Shown: piece after piece, positions 20,896-31,835 of the stretch
How positions within the stretch are numbered: position 1 is the stretch's first letter
Layout of the letters: each line of letters starts with the position of its first letter
Assembly: GCA_963580285.1 (NCBI GenBank)
Contig: OY757025.1
Coordinates: 117,989,900 to 118,053,899 of the forward strand
Source of the DNA: Lucinisca nassula
Lineage: Eukaryota; Mollusca; Bivalvia; Lucinida; Lucinidae
DNA length: 64,000 nucleotides
Direction: 5' to 3'
The notes under the pieces: generated by a model
The model's database searches: none
Told to the model about the DNA's origin: nothing
The model's input: the letters and a program-made list of their open reading frames with translations, nothing else
Program-made: the position numbers and the translations under genes

Positions 20896-21409
20896 AGCCA
20901 CAATGTAATTTCAATATGCATGTTATGCAAGATCCAGATCATCCACATAATTCTTCACAGTATCATACAGAGTCATGAGGAAATCCCAGAGGGAGCCAGT
21001 TATTCCCTTTGAAAGTAAAACCATTTGAAAGAAATATTATGGAGCATTTTCCTAGAATTTCCCTTGCAAGGTGGTAAAAACTAGGAGTATTGCTGTGTGA
21101 TCAATTCATTTTCTTCCATCTGTTATGGCTCTTTAAGTTGCTATATAAACATTGTTTTCAATTTGTATATATATAATTATATTTACAATGTATTTGTATA
21201 TTTGTACTAAACAGAGGGCCTCATGAAAATTTAGTCTTGTACTAAATGTGACACCCCATTTAAATAAAGTCTCTACATGTACAAGTAAACCTTTTTAACA
21301 CACAATTTGGCACATAACACAGTTTATGGTCATTTATTGGATATAACAGCAGTTTAACTAACACAGATGCTTAAGAATATTGTTATATAGCCACTGTGGC
21401 TTTGTTTGT

Positions 21410-21710
21410 TTAATTAGAGGTTTAACTTCCCCGTCAACACTGTAAAGGTCATTTTGGAGACGTTGCTTCTAATTTTGTGGGACTTTTACCCGACAATGAG
21501 GTGAAATGACATCTCAAGCCCTGCCACCCAATGAAACCAATAGGTTTTATAAGCATGGACGGTCCGACATTCGCACCGCTTTGCCTGGGCAGGCTTAGAT
21601 CCTCTAAGCGTTTTACCAGTACTCGTGTGTGGTTGGTTTCAGCTCTGCGTGGAAGCATCATGTAGCCCATCTATTTCTTCGAGCCCCGATGGGTAGGGGC
21701 CAAATAAAGT
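21410..21710 (-). mobile_element. SINE-1 copy, full length
   Basis: From TTAGAGGTTTAACTTCCCCGTC to GAGCCCCGATGGGTAGGGGCC. Its minus-strand open frame (MGYMMLPRRAE...) is the standard reading frame seen in every copy of this SINE and not a protein. Confidence 0.75.
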
Positions 21711-22195
21711 CTCTGTAGAAAACCTTTTTAGCCCACAGTTTGGCATATAACACAGTTAAAAAGATGGTCATTTATTGGAAATAACACAGCAGTTTAACTA
21801 ACACAGTTGCTTAAAAGAATATTGTTAAACACTGTAACACAGCGACTGTAGCTTTGTTTGTTTGAGGAAGCCCCGATGCTTTTATGTTAAAGTAGAGGCA
21901 GCTGAAAATGGGTAGGGTGCTGATTTTTTTTCTTTTTCTTTTAATGGTTATCTTTTAATGTAATTGGACAGACAGGCCTGAGCAAACAGTGTAGACCCTG
22001 ATGAGACACCACAGAACACAGCACCTCACCATTGTCTACACTATTTACCACGCATCCAGCTACTTTTAGACACACAAATTTTTGAACAAGTATGGTAAGG
22101 AGTTGAGGTGTCCGAATTAGGATAAATACGGGAACTGCCAAAATTCTTTACTACAACTTCATCAGATAAACAACCAAGTTACATGTCTTTTGATG

Positions 22196-22432
22196 CACCA
22201 TAACGATCCTAAGTATTGGGACAGATAGGCCTTAACAAACAGTGCAGACCCTGATCAGACTGCTCCTGAAGGAGCAGTCTGATCAGGGTCTGCGCTGTTT
22301 GCCATTCTGTCTCCACTTTTTGGACTCCTTGCTGAATCACTAAACAAATTTGCTAACATTCTAGGAGAATTACAGAAAGTCGTCAATGTGTCCGAATTTT
22401 TTTTTACTTTTACGGTATCTAAGATAAACCTG
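22196..22432 (+). mobile_element. MITE-D copy, intact palindrome
   Basis: ACGATCCTAAGTATTGGGAC; palindrome 22236-22301 with a perfect tip GACTGCTCC-TGAA-GGAGCAGTC; ends TTTACTTTTACGGTA. Confidence 0.7.
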
Positions 22433-22589
22433 CAAGTTACATGTCTTTTGATGTATTAGTTAACCAGACCTGTTTTCTGGCAAATTTTACTCTGACTTGG
22501 CTTCTGAGAATATTCGACATTTTTTGCTTCAACCCATTTTCAACTGCATGGAATCTTCCTCTCTATATATAGCAAGAGTCCATTTTGAA

Positions 22590-22745
22590 ATTTAGGGGTG
22601 TACTAGAGGTACTTAGAAACTGGCTGAACTTTTCCCAAACAATAATGGCCCTGATCAGATGCTGCATAATGCAGCATCTGATCAGGGCCTGCACTGTTTG
22701 CCAATGTCCCATTTTGGAGTATCTCGTCTAAAAACGGTAAAGGAA
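22590..22745. mobile_element. MITE-B fragment
   Basis: AAATTTAGGGGTGTACTAG, then the palindrome 22637-22702 (tip GATGCTGCA-TAA-TGCAGCATC), then CAATGTCCCATTTTGGAGTA. Terminal TTAA not found. Confidence 0.5.
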
Positions 22746-22949
22746 AGGTAACCCATTTATGTATATCTGGCCTAGCACATTGGCAAGCAGTCTAGATCCT
22801 GATCAGGGTCTATAGGATTTTCAAGCCCTTGCAAGAATGTTTATCATATACAGAGCCAATTTCTAATCAATTGCAAGTTGACGAAAACCCAAGTACCTAG
22901 CTGGAGAAAATCCAGCTGATCATCTGTTGCAGAAGTTGGGGTCTCACAA

Positions 22950-23040
22950 TTTCACGTGATCCAAGCAAGGTTTGAACCCACAGCTATGAGAGACTAAATG
23001 TTTAAGAGACAGCGTTCTTAAGCAATAGGCCACGGCAGCC
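22950..23040 (-). repeat. tRNA-like sequence
   Basis: On the minus strand CGTGGCCTATTGCTTAAG and GTGGGTTCAAACC resemble A and B boxes with a long variable region. Looks like the head of a SINE; the stems do not pair well enough for a real tRNA. Confidence 0.4.
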
Positions 23041-23505
23041 CGTTTCAATACACAAAATAGACCAGACACACCAAGACCAGGCACACTTCCAGCTGGAAGT
23101 GGACCTGATCCAGCTGGAAGTGGTGGACTGTCCACAGCTATATCAAGTCAGGCATTATGCCATAGTTATGAGGTTTTAGCACAAAGTCGTTCAAATTATA
23201 GAAAATGAGTCAAGGTGTATAATGATAAGTCAAGGTGTATAATGATAACAGTTACCTTACTTTTTCTTATTATTTTATTATTTTTAAGGAGTATGTTTAG
23301 GTTCATCAATTTCTGGAACATCTACTTAAAACCATAAGTAAATTTTACAGATTTTTAAACCAACAAAATGATACTGCTATCATACAAACAAAATTTTCCT
23401 AAGTCAATGAGGCCCTCAAGGAAAGGTAACTCTCATGCCAATAGTCCAAACTGGGTAAAAATTGAACTTGTTCCAGATTTAATGCCTGCAAGTTTGATGA
23501 AGATA

Positions 23506-24621
23506 CAGTATAGCTCCAATATATCGTGTTCCGATATTTTGCGATATCTATCGCGGTCGCGCCGTGGATCCCGTTTTTTTTCCCCTTAAAAATTCATAAT
23601 TAAAAAAAATAGAGTTTTAAGTTGTCAAAATTTATTTAAAACCAGGTTAAACCAGGCCCCAACAGCGTTTGACTTTTCCCGGCCAACGTCTGCTATTTGG
23701 CGCCAAAACATAACCATTCACGAGATCGCAGAAAAGTCCGTTTTTATGATGCAAACATCTACCGTCAGATGTAGCTAATTGTCTGAGGAGGGATTAAATC
23801 ATTTTCACATTGATTGTGGATTAAATTTTATGATTGGAAGATAAACGCCAATTAGACACATTACTTGACCATATTTTCACACCTTATCGACACACACCAC
23901 AGGGTGGCAATTATATGACAGGGATTAACAAGTGTCATACCTGAACCGTAATAAATACACAGATGGTTTGTCTCTCAATTGACAGTGCAGCAATTATTGC
24001 GATTTACTTACTGGTCTAGTTTTACCTCATTTAAGGACTCAAAAAGACTGACAGTTGTAGACGATTTTTTTTACACTTGCCCGCAATCAAAACACAATTA
24101 AATGATAGTTTTGTTGTTGTATAGTTTTTCGGCCCGTGGTAGATGTTAAATAATTTTTTTCCAACTGCTACTTTTAATGATTCTGAGATCTGGCAAGCCA
24201 AGGGAAACAACTAGAATTGCTTTAGCGCTAAGTGCTTATGGTAGTTGCGCCCCTTGGCCGTCACCCGTTACAGACAACCAGGGGAACCCGCTATTCAAAA
24301 TGGCATCCTGTTTTAACATTTTAGCAATCAAATGTTTTCATACGCAGATTTTCAGCTGTGCTCGAATGTAAGTTAATTGGTAGACACAGTCCCCTTTGTT
24401 TGTTCTGTCACTGAGTAATTCTGAACCTACTTTAATGGTGAAATACGGCCGATAGCATTACTGACAGCCATTAGTGTGGATCGATAAACGGTTCTCACCA
24501 AACTATCACCGCGACTTGTAGTGGCATCGTGGCAAACTACCGCGACTTATATCGCGCTCCAACCACATCGCGGTTTTCGGGCTATGGCCCCCGACTACCG
24601 CGATATATTGGAGCTATACTG
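23506..24621. mobile_element. 1.1-kb DNA transposon derivative, TA target, 21-bp inverted ends
   Basis: CAGTATAGCTCCAATATATC at the left is the exact complement of the right end (24601-24621), and TA flanks both sides. CAGT ends with TA duplication suit the Tc1/mariner group. It has no transposase. 23660-23960 matches, in the opposite orientation, the interior of the element at 42454-43917, although the termini of the two differ. Confidence 0.8.
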
Positions 24622-24750
24622 TACCATCATAAATAAATACACTGTCGATCAAACAACAATTTCCCCATTATTTGTCATATTTACCATATGCATTCAGACA
24701 AACAGTGTAGACCCAGATGATACACCTCTGTGTAATCTGGAGGGGGAGAA

Positions 24751-25152
24751 TGTCATAAATGTTTATATAGGTATAAAGCACACTTGTACTGCCTTGGGGT
24801 ACAAGCCGGCTTTTATAGCGATGGGGTAGAGTGTTGGCCTGTTGATCTAGCGGACCGGGTTCGATCCCCGGTGGGGTCGTCTAAGCATTCTTTCACCTGT
24901 TACATTTGGCGCATTAAAACTCCTTGAGTATCATTTCACGTGATTCTCGGACTCCCAGAAATTCGAGGACAAATTTCAATGTGGAGGGGGAGAATGTCAT
25001 AGGGTATTGGTATAGGTATATAGCACACTTGTACTGCCTTGTGGTACAAGTCGGCTTTTATAGCGACGCGGTAGAGTGTTGGCCTGTCAATCTAGCGGAC
25101 CCGGTTCGATCCCCGGTCGGGTAAAGGTGATAGGATTTTTTCACCTGTTACA
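24751..25152 (+). mobile_element. TRIM-like miniature LTR retroelement with tRNA-like LTRs
   Basis: Two direct repeats, 24751-24904 (154 bp) and 24995-25152 (158 bp), both start TGTCATA and end CACCTGTTACA. After the first comes TTTGGCGCA, in the place of a primer-binding site (TGG two bases after the LTR). Before the second, and also before the first, is a purine tract GGAGGGGGAGAA, the expected polypurine tract. Each repeat contains tRNA-like promoter boxes: TAGCG...GGTAGAGTGTTGG (A) and GGTTCGATCCCCGG (B). The interior is only 90 bp, so there is no gag or pol. Alternatively, two tandem tRNA-SINEs inserted next to polypurine sequence. Confidence 0.6.
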
Positions 25153-25333
25153 CAAACAGTGCAGACCCAGATCAGACTGCTCCTGAAGGAGCAGTCTGAT
25201 CAGGGTATACACTGTTTGCCTTTCTGTTTGCACAATTTGGACTCCTTGCAGGATCGTGAAACAAATTTGTTAAAATTTTATGAGAATTACAGCAAGTCCT
25301 CAAGGTGTCTGAATTTTTAGCACTTTTACAGTA
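25153..25333 (+). mobile_element. MITE-D copy, lacking its start
   Basis: It begins at the palindrome (CAAACAGTGCAGACCC, to 25219, perfect GACTGCTCC tip) and runs through GGACTCCTTGCAGGATCG to CAGCAAGTCCTCAAGG. Its first 30 bp were lost at the junction with the TRIM-like element. Confidence 0.6.
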
Positions 25334-25399
25334 TTTCTTCAAAACTGACAAGGCTGGGGGTGTAATTAAATAAGCATGTAGGTTAAAATATTTGCATGT

Positions 25400-25615
25400 T
25401 AGTTATTACCATCTGTTAACACCTGCAGTGTGTGGAATGCACAGGTCTGACTGTGATTTCTTGAGAGATGAAAAACAGTTCAAACTTGAAGCCAAACATA
25501 AAATCTGCTGGATTGTCATTAAGGTTTCCTGTAGTAGGTTTTTTAATTTCACTTACAAAAACAGAAGCTGATTTCCAATTTGATCTCCGAATTTCCACCT
25601 CTGACTGACCTATTT
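25400..25615 (-). other. Open segment with splice-like borders, not recognised
   Basis: A minus-strand frame of about 60 codons (EIRRSNWKSASVFVSEIKK ...) sits between an acceptor-like GGTCAGTCAG and a donor-like CAG|GTGTTA. It is not Ig-like, and no D1 hallmark (Cys, Trp, D-x-G-x-Y-x-C) is present, so I did not add it to the receptor. It could be an unrecognised exon or a chance open frame. Confidence 0.2.
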
Positions 25616-25624
25616 TGCACCGGA

Positions 25625-25815
25625 AACCACAAAAGGGGTAATTGGCAAACAGTGCCGACCCAGATCAGATGCGGCATCTTCAGGGCCTACACTATTTGCA
25701 AAACTTTCAGCTAATTTCCAAATAAATATGGAAGAAAACGCAACCCGACACCCATAAATTTTGAAATGGACTCCTGCTGTATATAAAAAGGAAGATTCCA
25801 TTTGGTACAAAAAAG
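25625..25815. mobile_element. MITE-B fragment, half palindrome
   Basis: GGCAAACAGTGCCGACCCAG is followed by only one apical arm; then AACTTTCAGCTAATTTCC and TGAAATGGACTCCTGCTGTATATA. Confidence 0.45.
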
Positions 25816-25957
25816 GTTAACAATCTTACAAGGGCTGTATAACCAAAACCAAACCGATTTGATCTATTCTGGGTTCAGAAGTTCTAAATAGACAGTTCAA
25901 GGGGTATTGTTAAACCTTCAACTTTTTTTCAAAGTATGTTAACTGTTCTGGTCAACT

Positions 25958-26235
25958 GATTTGTTTGATTTGAGGTTTAACGTCCCCCTTCAACACTGTA
26001 AAGGTCATTTTGGAGGTGTTGTATGAACTTTACCCGACATCGAGATGAAATGACATCTCAAGCCCTGCCGCCCAATGAAACCAATAGGGTTTATAAGCAT
26101 GGACGGTCCGACTCGCACCACTTTGCTTGGGCAGGCTTAGATCCTCTAAGCAGTTTACCAGTACTCGTGTGCGGGTCAGTTTCAGCTCTGCATGGAAGCA
26201 TCTATTTCTTCAAGCCCCGATGGGCGGGGGTCGCT
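25958..26235 (-). mobile_element. SINE-1 copy
   Basis: From TTGATTTGAGGTTTAACGTCCC to CAAGCCCCGATGGGCGGGGG; an internal deletion removes about 25 bp near 26020. Confidence 0.75.
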
Positions 26236-26536
26236 TTTGTCAACTGAGGCCCAAGCTTAAAGGGACAAATTCTTCCGTTTTTAGTGGACACATCTAATCT
26301 AGGTCAGGCTGCTTGTATGGGGAATCAGACTGAAAATCACAAAAGCTTTCTTGCTTATAAACTGTAAGAATCAAAGTGCTGACAACACAGTTGGGTCAAC
26401 TGTTTGTGAGCTGGGACAGAGAATTGTGCTGTTTCGTTTAACCTTTAAATTCCAGTTATTGTTTTTTCAAGCCAACAGTTTAGGCCCTGATCTGGGTCTT
26501 AACTGTTTGCCAATATCCCAGCACATGCACCAACTC

Positions 26537-26668
26537 AGTGTTTTACAATAAGCTTTCCTTTTACACAGCACTCAGATGTCAAGTTTTACAATAAGCTTTC
26601 CTTTCACACAGCACTCTCATGTCAAAGTTTTACAATAAGCTTTCTTTTTACACAGCACTCTGATGTCA
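26537..26668. repeat. ~54-bp tandem repeat, 2.5 copies
   Basis: GTTTTACAATAAGCTTTCCT...CACAGCACTC repeated at about 26539, 26583 and 26628. Confidence 0.85.
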
Positions 26669-26909
26669 CAATGACAAGAATAGCATTGCCATTTTCTATA
26701 AATAACCGTTACCTGGATTTCCTTCAAATCAGTGATAGTAATGTAGACATCAGCACTGAAGAGCTTCTGTGCTTAGTAACATTGTGTCAATTGACAAACA
26801 ATCAGCCCAAAGATCTCTAGCCTGCATTCCCTTACTCTTAAAGCAGCAAGGACAATTCTGCAGCGAATGACAATTAATTGCATCTTTTTCTGTTTTCTCA
26901 GGAGAATAC

Positions 26910-27345
26910 TTAACACTTCATGTGAACCTTCTGTACCCACAACATATGAGCCCCGCCAAGCGAATTTGTGTCTTCGAGCATTCCGTCATGACAAATTTTA
27001 ACTGCCCATGCCCAGCCATTCAGAGGGGCCAGTGATATGGCTTTCTGTGTGAAGGTTCCTCTTGATTCACTGCTTGTATGAGCGAGCATCGAAGGTTCTG
27101 GCGAGACTGCGCGGATGCGCAGGCTTGCCTGAACCTTTGCTGCTCGCATAGGCGATAAGTACCAAAATCGCTTGACGGGGCCCATACGTCTTTTGAGAGA
27201 AAAAGGACATATAAAAATGAGTTCCTGAAGGCATGGCATAGATGCTGGGTGTATTGTGGCTTTGTGTAGTGGTAGAAGCAAGATATCCTGGAGCCTGTCA
27301 CATACTGATGCTGTAAATCAAACCCAGGCAGGGTTGCTATCATTG
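26910..27345 (-). other. GC-richer segment with overlapping open frames, identity unknown
   Basis: Two overlapping minus-strand frames of 123 and 107 codons occur in a stretch clearly richer in G+C than its surroundings. The longer contains KRFWYLSPMRAAKVQASLR and APLNGWAWAVKICHDGMLE. I have an impression that such peptides recur in hypothetical proteins of other invertebrates, which would suggest a conserved non-coding or repeated source rather than a real protein. I cannot test this here. No splice sites, signal peptide or known domain are visible. Confidence 0.3.
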
Positions 27346-27459
27346 GACCAAACTGAAATTCCCTGACTTTTCACTGACTTTCTCATTTTCATGAAGCTGA
27401 TGGCCTTCACAATACTCTCTACAGTTCCTTTATGGTTGCAACGAAAAATTTTGCACACT

Positions 27460-27672
27460 TTAACCCTTGTCCTGCTGAGCCCAGATATGTCTTATTTTTC
27501 AAACAATGTAGATCCAGATCAGATGGCTTCTTCAGAAGCCATCTGATCAGGATCTACATTGTTTTTCATTCAGATTGTGAATTTGTTGCAATAATTTGCA
27601 TCAAGTAATCTGATTGGTTGATAATCAGTAGTGGGTGTGGAATATTTAAATATTCAGCAGGTCAAAGGTTAA
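27460..27672. mobile_element. MITE-A copy
   Basis: TTAACCCTTGTCCTGCTGAG ... ATTCAGCAGGTCAAAGGTTAA; palindrome 27499-27565, tip GATGGCTTC-TTCA-GAAGCCATC. Confidence 0.75.
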
Positions 27673-28239
27673 CATAAACCAATACCCCATGACTAAGACT
27701 TTTAATATATATAGAAAAACAATGAGACGTGACTAATTCTCTTCATTTCAATTTTGACCACAAGTTACAAACATAAAATTGTCACATAAATAGAACTGTT
27801 TGTCCTAAAATTGCAAAACTTCCCTGACATTTCCCTGACTTCTTTTGAAATTTTAAATTTCAGACCTTTTTTCAAAATTCCCTACTTTTTACTGACTTAG
27901 ACTTTCTTTTCCCGAATTTCTCTGACTTCAGGCATGGCTGTGACAAGAAAAAGAAAGTTTTGCCAAACTTTTCAGAGCCACTCAATTTATAATATAAAAC
28001 GGTCTCTGCTTGATAGAGCTTAATTTGTCTGAATGCATTTCTTGCAAGATGATTCATGAGAGGAACCAGAGTAATTTACGGGGACAATTTGCGATAAGAA
28101 TGTTTCTTTGGGGAATCAGCTTATTAAGCAAATGTTCCGCTAATATAAGAGAAGCCATTTTTCTGCAATTTCTTACACAAATATCAGCTAATTCATCAGA
28201 ACAGCTTTGCTGACCCAGTTGAAACAGTAAGGAGACACA

Positions 28240-28485
28240 TTACAATTAGCTGAGCCAATCACAACAATTGCCGTCTGCTTTGACGTCTGCCAGTTACCTT
28301 AAAAGTAATTTTTTGCAAACAGTGTGGACCAAGATCTGACTGCTCCTATAGGAGCAGTCTGATCTGGGCCCACACTGTTTGCCTGGTTGCAAAAATATTT
28401 TTAAAAAGTTTGCACAAAAAATCAGCAGACGACATAAGCAGACGACATTTTCAGATGTAGTTTTTCTCAGCATTTTAAGGGTTAA
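28240..28485. mobile_element. MITE-C copy 4
   Basis: Left part GCCAATCACAACAATTGCCG; palindrome about 28316-28382, tip GACTGCTCC-TATA-GGAGCAGTC; right part CAGCAGACGACATAAGCAG ... TTTTAAGGGTTAA. A truncated MITE-B (CCCATAAATGCC, palindrome first arm) abuts it to about 28560. Confidence 0.65.
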
Positions 28486-28799
28486 CCCATAAATGCCAAG
28501 CGGCCCTTTTTTGGGGATATTGGCAAGCAGTGCAGACCCAGATCAGATGCAGGAAAATACAAGAATATCGGTGAAACCGATGGATGCTCCCCGAACGTGC
28601 AATAGTCGGAACAGTAAACATTATCCCAGTTAAAGAGCAGTATACTGTGTATACTCACTGTACTTCAAAATGGAGTATAACAAAACCTGTCAGTGGACAG
28701 ATTAGCTTGCCTGATGGCACTGTCATACAAACATCAGCAACACAAAAGTCCGAATAAATGAAAGGAAGAACTGTTTAATACAAATTATTGAAAACTTAC

Positions 28800-28859
28800 T
28801 CTCGTACACAGAGGCAATCCTCATAGGACTGTCACCAGGCATGGTTCGGTATTGGGTGC
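28800..28859 (-). CDS. FGFRL1: FGFRL1-like receptor, 60-nt linker exon (candidate)
   Basis: The donor is strong: GAGA|GTAAGT. The acceptor ATGTAAAG| is weak, with little pyrimidine tract. The exon is 60 nt, phase 1 on both sides, so it can be included or skipped without changing the frame. It adds residues 26-45 (TQYRTMPGDSPMRIASVYE plus the split codons) between the signal peptide and D2, where FGF receptors have the D1-D2 linker. Skipping it would also keep the frame (signal-peptide exon exits in phase 1, D2 exon enters in phase 1), so this may be an optional exon. It lies just before a long tandem array, whose first unit begins at about 28875. Supported by phase and donor only. Confidence 0.5.
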
Positions 28860-28874
28860 CTTTACATGCATATA

Positions 28875-30570
28875 AAATATCAGACGGGTTCGAAAATTAT
28901 ATTAAAATCCATCAGCAAATGTAGATGCTGGAGCGATGACAAAGTTTTTCTAAAAATAGCCGCAGTGACCTTGACCTTGACCCCAGGACCCTGAAAGTCA
29001 AACTTGCTTGTGATATTTTCATACCAAACATTTGTGTGAAGTTATATTAAAATCCATCAGCAAATGACGACTCTAGAGCTATGACAAAGTTTTTTCTAAA
29101 AATAGCCGCAGTGACCTTATCCTTGAGCCCAGGACCCTGAAAGTCAAACTTGCTCGAGATATTATCATACCCAACATTTGTGTGAAATTATATTAAAATC
29201 CATCAATAAATGTAGGCACTAGAGCGATGACAAAGTTTTTTTTCTAAAAATAACCACAGTGACCTTGACCTTGACCCCAGGAGCCTGAAAGTTGAACTTG
29301 CTTGAGATATAATTATACCCAACATTTGTGTGAAATTATATTAAAATCCATCAATAAATGTAGGCACTAGAGCGATGACAAAGTTTTTTTCTAAAAATAG
29401 CCACATTGACCTTGACCTTGAGCCCAGGACAGTGAAAGTTGAACTTGCTCGAGATATTATCATACTCAACATTTGTGTGAAATTATATTAAAATCCATCA
29501 ATAAATGTAGGCACTAGAGCGATGACAAAGTTTTTTTCTAAAAATAACCACAGTGACCTTGACCGTGACCCCAGAATCCTGAAAGTTGAACTTGCTCGAG
29601 ATATTATTATACCCAACATTTGTGTGAAGTTATATTAAAATCCATCAGCAAATGACGATGCTAGACCGATGACAAAGTTTTTTTCTAAAAATAGCTACAG
29701 TGACCTTGACCTTGAGCCCAGGACCCTGAAAGTTGAACTTGCTTGAGATATTATCATGCTCAACATTTGTGTGAAATTATATTAAAATCCATCAATAAAT
29801 GTAGGCACTAGAGCAAAAACAAAGTTTTTCTAAAAATAGCCGCAGTGACCTTGACCTTGACCCCATGACCCTGAAAGTCAAACTTGCTTGAGATATTATC
29901 ACACCCAACATTTGTGTGAACTTATATTAAAATCCATCAGCAAATGACACCGCAAGAGCTATGACAAAGTTTTTTCTGAAAATAGCGGCAGTGACCTTGA
30001 CCTTGAGCCCAGGACCCTGAAAGTCGAACATGCTCAAGATATTATCATACCCAACATTTGTGTGAAGTTATATTAAAATCCATCCATAAATGTAGGCACC
30101 AGAGTGATGACAAAGTTTTTTCTAAAAATAGCCACAGTGACCTACCACTGCAGCTTTAAACAAAGTACCATAACTCTGTGACGAATCATCTAACCAGAAA
30201 GCACGGATAATATGCGCATCCTCTATTGCTGCTTAAGGTTCCGTTGAAGTTTCGTTGAATTTCTGCGAGTAGTTGCTGAGAATTCGCGTGGACATGAACA
30301 GTACCCTATATATTCATGCAGAATTCATCAAAGGGCCATAACTGTTGGAAAAATCATCGAACCAAAACACGCAGGTGATATGCGCATCCACCTTCGATAC
30401 TTAATAGTCCCATGAAGTTTCATTGAAATCCGCCCAGTAGTTTCTGAGAATTCGCGCTGACAAGAGCGGGACGGACGCACGGACGCACAGACGCACGGAC
30501 TCACGGACTCACGGACGCACTGACGAAGCGGCGACTATATGCTCCCCCGAAATTCTTCGGGGAGCATAAA
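28875..30570. mobile_element. Pearl-like element: ~150-bp tandem core x8 with microsatellite tail
   Basis: The unit contains GTGACCTTGACCTTGACCCC, CCCAACATTTGTGTGAA and ATTAAAATCCATCA. It repeats about eight times to 30140, followed by a unique arm (CAAAGTACCATAACTCTGTG ...), then an ACGGACGCACGG-type tail (30470-30526) and a terminal stem GCTCCCCCGAA-TTC-TTCGGGGAGC (30541-30566). It lies in the first coding intron of the receptor gene. Confidence 0.75.
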
Positions 30571-30779
30571 AACATCTGATCTCTGTCTACACTGTTTGCT
30601 GAAAGTACATACATTTTTGCAAAACTTACTGCTAACAAGACAAACCTGGTACCCCTATAATTGGAAATGGACCATTCCAAACTTATTAGGTGGGAGATTC
30701 CATTGTCACATTTGGGCTAAGTACAATATACTTTCAGGGGAGTTAAATTTCCTCTCTCCAACTTGATTCAAGATGTTAT

Positions 30780-30940
30780 GTGCTACCATATTCCTTATAA
30801 TATTAGCACACGTTCTTATAAAAGAACCAATACTAGTAACCATAAAAATCCTAGAAATTCTGACACCTTCTGATCTGGGTCTGCACTGTTTGCTTAGACC
30901 TGCCTGTCCCAATACTAAAGATTGTTATGGTAGCCACATT
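30780..30940 (-). mobile_element. MITE-D fragment, inverted
   Basis: ACCATAAAAATCCTAGAAATTCTGACACC ... CACTGTTTGCTTAGACCTGCC...AATACTAAAGATTGTTATGG; only one half of the palindrome remains. Confidence 0.5.
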
Positions 30941-31299
30941 TACTTAAAAGGATGGGTTATGGGATAACTTTCCAGGTTTTCATCTTCAGAACATTTCTTT
31001 TTAGAAACCTACTGTGGGTACTTGTAAGAACAAGTACCCACAAGATGTTTTCTTAAAAGAGACAGAAAACTTATCACCAAAGTATCCTCCTTAGTCCTCT
31101 GGAGCTATGTTACTGGGTATTTTTTTTTTCAGCAGACGACACTTTGAAATATTAAAATAAGAAAAATATCAACACTTTGTTGTCTGCTGAATTTGCCTAG
31201 AGGGTGGTAAAAGTTAAGAGCCCTTTCTCTGAAATAATGAAGACATGGATCTCACTAAATGAAAGTCGTAACAAAGGAAAGAAGCATAGCTTGAAAAAA

Positions 31300-31385
31300 A
31301 TCCACGCCTATGGTCGGATTCGAACCCGGGCCACTCGGGTGAAAGTCGAATGCTCTACCCACGGAGCCAAAGAGTCGATTCCCTG
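31300..31385 (-). repeat. tRNA-like sequence (SINE head)
   Basis: On the minus strand TTTGGCTCCGTGGGTAGAGC and GGGTTCGAATCC give A and B boxes, with acceptor-like pairing missing. Parallel copies at about 37510-37590 and 40965-41035. Confidence 0.5.
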
Positions 31386-31530
31386 ATGCAGTTGTCAGAG
31401 AGTGGGAGAGAAGGGAGGTAATGCAGTCCATAACATGGATGGTGTGTTCAAATGAAATAGAGAAGAGGTGAAATGTTCTGAGTGTTAAAAATCAACCTCA
31501 CTATAACATGATTTATGATAACATAGGGTA

Positions 31531-31835
31531 GCCCCCGCCCACCAGGGCTTGAAGAAATAGATGGGCTGCATGATACTCCCACGCAGAGCTAAAACAGACC
31601 CGCACACGAGTACTGTAAACTGCTTAGAGGATCTAAGCCTGCCCAGGCAATGCATTGCGAGTCGGCCTGTCCATGCTTATAAACCCTATTGGTTTCATTG
31701 GGCGGCAGGGCTTGAGATGTCATTTCATCTCAATGTTGGGTAAAAGTCCCACAAAATTGGAAGCAACGTCTCCAAAATGACCTTTACAGTGTTGAAGGGG
31801 ACATTAAACATCAAATCAAACAAAACAAATGATAA
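31531..31835 (+). mobile_element. SINE-1 copy
   Basis: From CCCCCGCCCACCAGGGC to GGGGACATTAAACATC and a CAAATCAAACAAAACAAA tail. Confidence 0.75.

Noticed and set aside
24815..25125. Two tRNA-like sequences with GGTTCGATCCCC
   Set aside because: Both lie inside the direct repeats of the TRIM-like element and lack a pairing acceptor stem.
25416..25598. Candidate D1 Ig exon of the receptor
   Set aside because: Open and bordered by splice-like signals, but it has no Ig Cys/Trp pattern and its phase does not help the model. Kept only as an unrecognised segment.
26697..26790. Candidate exon with donor ATCCAG|GTAACG on the minus strand
   Set aside because: All three frames meet stop codons within about 60 bp upstream of the donor.
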